From assembly GCA_035079385.1 (NCBI GenBank), contig JAVHKY010000052.1:4278001-4342000 (forward strand): 64,000 nt of DNA. Direction: 5' to 3'. The stretch comes from Aspidiotus rigidus (lineage: Eukaryota; Arthropoda; Insecta; Hemiptera; Diaspididae). Made by a program: the position numbers and the translations under genes. The notes under the pieces were generated by a model. It made no database searches. It saw nothing but the letters and a program-made list of their open reading frames with translations, and was not told the DNA's origin. Shown here piece by piece: positions 57,060 through 64,000 of the stretch; position 1 is the stretch's first letter, and each line of letters opens with the position of its first letter.

Positions 57060-57680
57060 GGTGATTGGACGAGAGAAGAACAGAACCAACAAATAAGATG
57101 GTAGAAAACCAGGTAGCCAATAGAAACGCAGTATTTTGGCCAATAGAGTGAACCAATCATTAAGCAGTATGTTCTAGCCACAAATATAGAACTAAATACC
57201 TAGATATCAGACTCACCATTTAACGCGTGTTAAATTTTTGTAATAGGCGGTTGCATAAGCATTTGCCTGAGTGTGGGCAGAAAACGGAATTCCCATAAGA
57301 CCCTGTACAACTTTAAACTTGAATAACTGAACGAAAATTGATTCTATTAGGCTGAAATTTTCACATAAATTTTTTAATAACATTCTTAATCGGTAGCGAA
57401 AAGTATTTGGTAATTTTAAATTATTTAAACTATACCTGCCATAAGACGCGTGTTAAACAGTAACGTACCCTGCACCGCTCGCACGTAACGCTTGCGCCTG
57501 CGACGCTCACAGATACTTTGACGAGTCTGATATCTAGGTATTTAGTTCTATATTTGTGGTTCTAGCTAATAAGAACACAATGTCATATTATTGTAAGAAT
57601 AAGTTTCTAACAGTGAACCAATCACAACACAGCATTGTTATAGCCAATAAGATCACCGTGTTGTACTATAAAAACTCATG
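57060..57680 (+). promoter_or_regulatory. PLE-5 pseudo-LTR promoter: CCAAT boxes and TATA
   Basis: Forward CCAAT boxes occur at about 57117, 57140, 57153, 57618 and 57653 (GCCAATAG, GGCCAATAG, ACCAATCA twice, GCCAATAA). A reverse ATTGG lies at 57064. TATAAAA is at 57667-57673. A start about 30 bp downstream would fall near 57697, just at the base of hammerhead stem I, so transcripts would begin with the ribozyme. The MITE at 57178 splits the CCAAT cluster. Promoter function is inferred from motif order only. Confidence 0.5.
57172..57565. mobile_element. 382-bp MITE with perfect 37-bp inverted ends
   Basis: Duplication TTCTAG (57172-57177, 57560-57565) brackets 57178-57559. Its ends CCACAAATATAGAACTAAAT... 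are identical over 37 bp in inverted orientation. ACGCGTGTTAAA recurs at about 57222 and 57447. No frame is encoded. Perfect ends indicate recent insertion, after PLE-5. A 6-bp duplication does not fit hAT or Tc1/mariner; I cannot name the superfamily. Confidence 0.85.
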
Positions 57681-57698
57681 TTTTAGGCCATGTTCTCC

Positions 57699-57761
57699 AG
57701 TTGCGACACAACTGATGATGGAATGGGATAACGGCTCAAAAGTACTCTTGTAAAAGCAACT
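57699..57761 (+). ncRNA. Hammerhead motif, downstream PLE-5 repeat (core-mutated)
   Basis: Stem I is well formed: AGTTGC (57699-57704) with GCAACT (57756-57761), plus ACAA (57708-57711) with TTGT (57748-57751). CTGATGA (57712-57718) is intact. The GAAA box is changed to AAAA (57738-57741; G12 to A) and stem II is lengthened and poorly paired. Palindromic AGTACT then C (57747) remain. Loss of G12, which acts in catalysis, predicts inactivity. Confidence 0.65.
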
Positions 57762-57806
57762 AATAAAGTAGAATAGGTAATTCTACATTTGGAAAACTTT
57801 TTTAGC

Positions 57807-59827
57807 TTTACATTTTATTGTTTGAAAGAGTAAGAACTGACTGATGGTCTCAATTAAATAAAATGAAATACTTACTTCTAAAAAGTTATACAGAAGAGTA
57901 GGTAGTACCATCCCTCCTCTTTTTGCTCCCAATAAGAAAAAAAAAGGAAATCAGTATTTAGATCTAAGGCTAACGATTTCTGAAATTTCTAAATATATTA
58001 TCAATCCAACTTCAATAATATTCTCATCTTGGGAGGACGCTGAATCGCTAGGAAAATAGTAGGTAATAAGCGCTTATAGTAGGACTGTAGTGTATGAATA
58101 CACACTATATTTGTTATGACGGCTTGAATTTCTTGCATCTTCTTAGTAGAATTTGAACATAACATGAGTTTCTTAGTGATAAAAGCTTTAGTTTAGACTC
58201 CTAGTTCGATGAATTGATCAATTTCGTGAACTATTTCGAAAGATACAGGGATTCGCATGAAATAATACCTCAAACTCATACGCTGGTATTACATAACGAA
58301 TTCTTACAACCCCTAACGACTAACAAGGTAGTCTAGTTGTGAAATTATAGAAATGAAAACTATGGTTAACGTTTGTGAATGTAAACGAGTGAAGATACGA
58401 ACTGATGTTAATGAATACGAATGGGTGTCTTTCAAATGAAGATTTATTAAGTTGTGTCTATATCGGACTCAAACCCTAACAATGAGAAATACTGATTTAC
58501 AGAAAGTTAGATAGTAGGTAGGTACAATTCTTCTGAAGATTACATTTTAACTGCACATAGAAGTCTGCCGAGTACGCCAGTCCACCAATCTAAAATCTCT
58601 AATTTATTTTTTACTCGCGCATCCTCAAGATTTACAAAAAGACCGTATAATAGGTACTCTTATTATACTACCTACGGTCATCAGTTTTATTTATATAATC
58701 CTCAATCCGGAGCATCTTTCCCACTATTTCGACGCTACCCTTTCTCGGTCAAGTGTGCCGGCAATAAATTACACTCGATTTGTTTTTGGACAAAGCTCGC
58801 GCATGTTAATTGACGAATTAATAAGACAAAACTTCGGCACCTCTGATAAGCCTCTACTCGAGCGCTGTCACTTTGTTATTGTTGGTTATCGTTCTTCCAG
58901 CGAGCCATTATATATACTAAAAGGCGTAGTAACAATGATAAACTAATTATATTTTACTAGTGAAGAGGAAAACTTACCGGAGAGACACTTTCGCTTCCTC
59001 CTCAGCAACCTTTGCGACGCAAAAGGGTTCTTATCAAATTAGAAGCCCTTTCGCAGGTGTACGCCATCGTAGTTATTTGTCATTTGATTAATATGTATGC
59101 TAATCATAGGGTTAGTTGTGACCTCCTTTGCTGAAGAATACGCACACAGGCGCACATTCAGCGATATATGGAACGCGACGATACGACGCGAAGACGCCGT
59201 CTTTATTTTGTTAACTTTAATAGAGCAGAAATCGCGAAGAATAAGATATAGAGAAAATATTGCAAGATAACGCAAATATACGAGTTATCATGACAAACTA
59301 TCTTCTTTAACATTATTCACGGGATCAGGAGAACAAAGCAGTCAACATGATTTGTTTTTCCGAGGTTTTAAAAAGTTTTTGAAATCACAACATTAGGTGG
59401 TACCGTATTTAATTATTAATTGTTATATTAACGAGCTATTCAACAGCTACGAGTCGTCACTTCGAATGGCAAACTGGTAGACAGAGTTGATGAAACGCAG
59501 AAGTGGTCGTCTCAAGACACAGTTTCAGAAGGCTGATGTATTATCCAATGATTATTTTGTTGGTATGTGATCGTACACAAGTAGTCAAGTCTAGGCTCAA
59601 CGCACACGTACGCAAGGCGATTTTGACCGTACTCCTCTAAAACCGTCACTGCAGCTTACTATCGAGAAAAACGTCCATAAGAAATTATGTATTTTTTGTC
59701 AACTTTGAAATATTTGCAGTTCTGGACGCGGAATACAATATATGGGGTGGGGATGCATGAATAAAGCTTCCTCAGTAAGCAATAAGTAGATCTTTTCGTA
59801 ATTAAAAAAATATAATATAAGTAAGTA
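57807..59827. other. Intergenic, no recognisable gene
   Basis: AT-rich; no domain-bearing frame. Confidence 0.45.
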
Positions 59828-60129
59828 TTGTAAATAAAGGATTGGCACTATCAACTACATACAATATTATTATTTTACACTATTGATTTTGTTAGCCTGA
59901 CTACAATCTTTAGTAGAAAAATATTCTAAAATGGCTTTTATTAACACGATTTTCAAAGAAAAACTTTTCGACGTTTCGACACAACTCCAGTGTCATCATC
60001 AGGAGGAAACTTCAGGTGCATTGACGAAACTTAGGTATGCACCTAAAAATGGTAATCAGGCTACTGAAACAAAATGTAAAATAAAAATTATCTGTCGTTA
60101 ATACCTAATGTTGATCCTTTATTTACAAT
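59828..60129 (-). mobile_element. 302-bp inverted-end element carrying a hammerhead-like motif
   Basis: Perfect 16-bp inverted ends ATTGTAAATAAAGGAT (59828-59843) and its complement (60114-60129) bound it. It has no frame. A hammerhead-like block lies on the minus strand at 59965-60005. It may be a PLE terminal-repeat derivative mobilised or preserved alone; a target duplication was not recognised. Confidence 0.5.
59965..60005 (-). ncRNA. Hammerhead-ribozyme-like motif
   Basis: Minus strand: CTGATGA (59996-60002) is intact, with one extra T. Stem II is GACAC (59990-59994 complement) with GTGTC (59978-59982 complement). The GAAA box is at 59974-59977. Palindromic ACGT (59971-59974) is stem III and C at 59970 the predicted cleavage base. 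Adjacent stem I pairs only two base pairs before a loop. Confidence 0.6.
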
Positions 60130-61740
60130 TCCTCAGTAAGATTTAGAAAGCGCTTCATCCTAAATGATCCCCCTATCCATAATAGGCAAATAAATGGTGT
60201 CAGATAAGCGACCTGTTTTTTGGAAATTTTGTGTAACGTGGACCAATAAAGGAATGTTTCTAGACTTCTAGTACATCGGTATAGTTCATTCAATGACCGT
60301 TTCTGTGGATCGTTTCACGGATTCTACTTCACCAGTTGTTATCATTGAATCGGTTCTACCGATCATACTTGTATTGACTTTCGATAAAGCCTACCAGGAC
60401 GTGGTCATGTTGACGTCATTATAACGTCCTTCGATTCTGTTGAAAAAATCCGATCGAGAAACTGGACACTTTTTCTCCCTTGACATTAATTTTCCTCAAA
60501 GTTTTTCCCCGACATCTATCTTCTTCAACGTTTCCCGACAAATTGACAGGTTCTTCTAGAAAAAAACAGAAATTATTCCAGAATTCAATTTCCCACTAAA
60601 AAAAATGAAACTTTGACCCGGTGAAGGTGACGATTCACGCGGCTTCTAGATCCGATCAAGTTTGTATCGAGACCAGCTTTTGTATCCGCTGAAATAGCAT
60701 GCTGTACAGGCGTAGGTTCTTGTGCATAATATTGAAACAATAACTGGGGCACAATCAGTTCAAACCTACAGGAACTACGTTAAAGAAAACACCCAATACC
60801 TAAGGCATTACGCTAACGCAATTGAAATTCCATGAGAGAAGTGAAAAAATTTCGTCGGGAGTTGTGTTGCCATGGGTTTTTCCAGTCGGAAAGGTTAAAC
60901 AATACCCTCCTAATACTCTGTATGTTAGGCTAACTAGCTAACGGGCTCACTTATGGCCCAGTTCAAATTTTTCCAAGTTCCTTAGTCAAGTCAAGATGAT
61001 TGATGACGTCATAGTGACAAAACCATGACAAAAATCTTGACTAGTTTCGCATTTCACGGACCTCATAATTATATTGTATGTTAGGCTAACGCCCTTTCTT
61101 ATGTATACAGACTCCACCTTGTCAAGATCACTAGCTACGTCATACCACGCTTTGGTGAGCTTTTTTCAACTCTCTCAAGTAGAACAGAGTCATTGACGAC
61201 GTAATATTTAACAAGACCGTCACGTTTTTCCAAAAATAGTCCCAGTCTTCCAAATGTATGAAGTCTTAGAATAAAAACCATGTCTCATACTGATTGTAAT
61301 GTTATCAATAGTTTTGAGGAATGATTCCAAAAAGCTAATAAAAGAAAAAAAAAAAAAAAACATAAACATATTCACTGTTTGCGAGGTCTCCAGGCTGGGT
61401 TGATGATATGAAGTGAACATGAGAGGGGACCAACTCAAAAGCTTTGCCTGATTGCCGAGAAACTCGTTTAATACGGACTTGGAAAAGCGTTTCATGGACG
61501 TGATTATTCTCTTACATTTTTACCTTGTTATCAATTAAACATACCTATTCTTGATATATTTTTAGTGTCCTAAAATTCTAGAAGTAAACGATTCAATCGG
61601 AGTACCGACCTGGGTTGTAAGATTGACCGAAGTTTAAAAAAGTTGATGGTATCTTCCAAACTACGACCCATGTTTGATAGAGAAAGAAAAGATTTACGGA
61701 CGTAACAGTTTATTTCAAGAGTACACACGAAGATAAATTC
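60130..61740. other. Intergenic with two short duplicated texts
   Basis: GTATGTTAGGCTAAC occurs near 60930 and 61078. TGACGTCA-like palindromes occur near 60410 and 61005. No gene seen. Confidence 0.4.
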
Positions 61741-61755
61741 TACTACAGGAGTACT

Positions 61756-61801
61756 CAACGCGACCGGTTTCGATCGGTTCTAAGCCGATCATCTTCAGGA
61801 C
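61756..61801 (-). ncRNA. Hammerhead-ribozyme-like motif of PLE-3
   Basis: Minus strand: CTGAAGA (61792-61798), one extra T, perfect stem II GATCGG/CCGATC (61785-61790, 61772-61777) with a 7-nt loop, GAAA (61768-61771), palindromic ACCGGT (61763-61768) and C at 61762. Both conserved boxes are intact. Stem I close to the core pairs poorly, but flanking AGTACT-type palindromes could form a distal stem. Confidence 0.65.
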
Positions 61802-61870
61802 TAAATACTAGTACTATAAGCAATATACAACGCTCGAAAAAATGTGAAGAATAGACGCGAGAATGATGAA

Positions 61871-62203
61871 TTATCCGAGTGACTCGTAGCGGAGAACGAA
61901 GCGAATTAATGGGTTTAGAAAGGTATTCTCCAGATCATTGAGTAAGAGGTTGCCTACTCCGACTTTTGCGGCGATGGCTTCGACTTCCTCAAGCCGGGTC
62001 ATAGGTGAGCTTTTTTTGCAACGGTGGATGAGTGAAATAGTCAGCTTTTGAGGGTCGTGGTTCATCTGAGAGCAATGTTTTGTAACTGCGGTGAATTTTG
62101 ATTGGAGTTCTTGTAGTCGCTGACGAAGGGTTCTACCGGTTTGTCCAATGTAGATTGAGGGACATTCGCCGCAGGAAACTTTGTAAATTCCATCTGAGTC
62201 CAA
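61871..62203 (-). CDS. PLE-3 GIY-YIG endonuclease domain
   Basis: The open frame reads SDGIYKVSCGECPSIYIGQT, then GRTLRQRLQELQ, TKHCSQMNHDP, the presumed catalytic glutamate in MTRLEEVEAIAA, and NDLENTFLNPLIRF to the stop at 61871. GIY...YIG, CGEC and HCSQMNH match PLE-1 and PLE-2, with no internal break over 110 codons, so this domain looks structurally complete. The apparent start Met is internal to the original protein; the frame is broken upstream. Confidence 0.8.
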   Translation of the reverse strand: MDSDGIYKVSCGECPSIYIGQTGRTLRQRLQELQSKFTAVTKHCSQMNHDPQKLTISLIHRCKKSSPMTRLEEVEAIAAKVGVGNLLLNDLENTFLNPLIRFVLRYESLG

Positions 62204-62530
62204 CTTAGGCGTGGGATCCTTGAGTGAAATCAGATTTGAGACGGAAGTTAACGGATAAAATTCTGTGCGATAACCAAATCTACGGAGTTCGGAGGCTAAG
62301 ATTTCAGAAGGTTTGCCAAGGAAAGGAAGACGAAGCCATTTTTCCTTCTTGGGGGGGGGGGTGGTCGAGAGGAAGGTTAGTATCGGCTAAAAGATGTCGC
62401 AATCTCTTCCTGACCAAAGTTTGTTTCTGACCGATACAAAGATCGCGTATACCGATGGCCCGAGTTTGCACCAACCACTGAGTATTATCGCTGCGAAGTT
62501 TCCGATCATTTTGGAAGCACCACACGCGGA
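62204..62530 (-). pseudogene. PLE-3 connector, frameshifted at a G11 tract
   Basis: Minus strand: LRSDNTQWLVQTRAIGIRDL then LVRKRLRHLLADTNLPLDHP. At the C-rich tract (G11 on plus at 62351-62361) the frame changes, continuing with text equivalent to WLRLPFLG...LRxFGYRTEFYPL and NLISLKDPTPK, the same blocks as PLE-1 residues 464-506. It was probably joined to the endonuclease originally. Confidence 0.7.
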
Positions 62531-64000
62531 TCAGATTTTTGAGATGTGAACACTACCTACTGCATACGAAAAAAAAAAAAAGAAAAACGAAGAAAAAGAA
62601 ACAGAAGTAGAAAATTCAACTACCCGGAAACAAGAGTAGTTGAATATTATTCTGAAAATTGCCGAAGGGTACATTTTAATTAACTTCTTTGGAAGGGCGA
62701 CTTCGTTCCGTAGCATTAATAGTAGCTAATTTCTATTAATTGAGATGGAAAAGAGCTAAAGAAAAAATTTCCATCTTATCCCTCGTGATAAAATTTTCAT
62801 AATTATTCAGAAAGAAGGAAAAACGTTCATTTGCGAACAATGAAATACCATGGTAAACTGTAAAGACAAGAGGTCAATATTTTATGAAGGGAATTCACCT
62901 AATTAGAACGAATATCAGTTCAAAATGAAAGAAAGCGTAAGTAAATCCTCGAAAAAGAAAAAGAAAATAATATATATAGAGTCTAAGAGAGAGATGTTAT
63001 TTATTTCGAGTAAAAAGCTTATTCAGTATCGCGAAGATTAGGGTGAAATTTGAGCGATTTCTATAACTACAACTCTAATCTGAGTTCAATTTGTTGAATT
63101 TACTGAATACCTTGAAATATAAATTAACAATTAATTGTACATTTTTTCCGCCATTTCTTATGCACTTTCTTCCCTTTTTACTTTTATACTCGTACTTTCG
63201 AGTCGTGTACTACTCGTGACTGCGTGAGTTTTTTTACTTTTATACTTTCGTGATCAAAATATTTTATGGATTGAAAAATCAATTTAACGTCTCTGATACG
63301 GCTCTGTGTCTGTAAACAAAACTGTGTTGGCGTTCGTGTGGATGAGACGGAAACAAGAGCTAATCCAAATAATTATGATAACTACCTTTTACTTTACCTG
63401 AAAGATATTGTCCCCGTGATCACACACCAGGATTTTCCTCATTATTGTAGTTCTCTACAACCATTGTAATATCTCATTATCTTTTGTGGCATCCTTACTC
63501 TGAACATTTATTTTATTGAAAGTACTAGGGTGCCTGCGCTTTATTTGATTGTGGTAGAGGTACGTTTCTTGTAAAAATGACTCATGACATTGCATCCTCT
63601 ACTCAGAGATTCTAGTTGACATCGTTTCCTGAGCAGGGTATATACTTTTTCCTTCATCTCGATTTGATGTGAATCGTTGTATTTATTTGGAGATTCCACT
63701 CTGGTTCTAATGTTATAAAATATATCTTTCCAGTTTAAAAGACTACCGGTATTCTACATGATCATAATATGAAATAAAAAGTACGATCACCAGATTATGT
63801 TACTTGAAATAACGTACAATACAAACTAAACATGTAGGACGAAGAAGAAGGAAGCTCGGAATGAATGACGTTATCGACAGATCAATCATTATGAAACTTG
63901 AAAATAAGAGAATTCGTGAAAACAAAACGAGTATCATTCAAAAGAGATTCGCCAGAAACAGTAGAAGACGCAACAATTTCGACTTCTCCTAAGCGATTTA
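62531..64000. other. Intergenic, no recognisable gene
   Basis: Includes an A-rich run at 62569-62590. No domain-bearing frame to the window edge. Confidence 0.45.

Larger units (their letters stand above)
54566..57806 (+). mobile_element. Penelope-like element PLE-5 with hammerhead-bearing terminal repeats
   Basis: Direct repeats 54567-54659 and about 57701-57806 share TTGCGACACAACTGATGATGG, then AAGTACTCTTGTAAAAGCAA and TTTGGAAAACTTTTTTA. Between them lie N-terminal domain, RT and GIY-YIG segments in plus orientation. The downstream copy is preceded by CCAAT boxes and a TATA box, as expected of a complete pseudo-LTR, while the upstream copy begins at the hammerhead itself. A 382-bp MITE is inserted at 57178-57559. 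This PLE is of a different lineage from PLE-1 and PLE-2, with motif B GLAMGPLLSP. Confidence 0.88.
61745..62530 (-). mobile_element. Penelope-like element PLE-3, 5'-truncated
   Basis: Only the connector, endonuclease and 3' hammerhead-bearing tail remain; the RT is missing, as expected for a 5'-truncated insertion. The 3' repeat (GACCGGTTTCGA and CATCTTCAGGACTA) resembles that of PLE-1, so the two are probably related lineages. Confidence 0.8.

Overview
This 64 kb window looks like AT-rich, gene-poor, repeat-laden chromatin from an animal, most likely an arthropod. It has no operons, no bacterial-style dense coding and no host gene I can name. The arthropod guess rests on an R1-clade non-LTR retrotransposon C-terminus (RNase-H-distal GHGCF box plus CCHC knuckle) and a Bel/Pao DUF1759 fragment, seen together with Penelope-like elements (PLEs), a jockey/CR1-type LINE, an RTE endonuclease fragment and hAT transposases. 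I cannot go below phylum from sequence alone. Every protein-like segment I recognise belongs to a mobile element, and nearly all are broken by stops, frameshifts, truncation or nesting.

Layout. 0-7.2 kb: copies of an unclassified repeat (here called family A), degenerate local repeats and intergenic DNA. 7.4-9.0 kb: decayed LINE with an A30 tail. 9-17.4 kb: no recognisable gene, with a CpG-rich patch near 11.0-11.7 kb. 17.4-24.4 kb: a retroelement cluster with PLE-1 (long RT plus GIY-YIG frame, minus), an RTE endonuclease relic, and PLE-2 (minus) bounded by a 12-bp target duplication and carrying a 184-bp hammerhead-bearing insertion. 26-27.7 kb: a scrambled PLE (PLE-4) next to a fold-back hAT element. 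28.5-38.8 kb: CTAGTATAAA-rich repeats, further family A copies, a 569-bp hAT-type non-autonomous element with perfect 8-bp duplications, and an R1 relic. 41.5-44.5 kb: a palindrome with hammerhead-like arms, a hAT transposase C-terminus and a Bel/Pao-R1 chimera. 51.2 kb: a TA-flanked MITE. 54.6-57.8 kb: PLE-5 (plus), with hammerhead-bearing repeats at both ends and a 382-bp MITE with perfect 37-bp inverted repeats inside its 3' region. 59.8-62.5 kb: another hammerhead-bearing inverted-repeat element and a 5'-truncated PLE-3.

The unifying theme is the PLEs. Several lineages share the same modules: an N-terminal basic domain, RT motifs A-C, a connector, a Zn-containing GIY-YIG endonuclease, and terminal repeats that contain hammerhead-ribozyme-like cores (CUGANGA, stem II, GAAA, short palindromic stem III, UH cleavage site). 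The sequence holds about ten such cores, from apparently complete to badly decayed, some with no attached coding sequence. Hammerheads in PLE terminal repeats are established knowledge. The least ordinary items here are the small stand-alone or nested hammerhead units, the palindromic pair at 41.6 kb, and the extra nucleotide seen repeatedly between CUGANGA and stem II.
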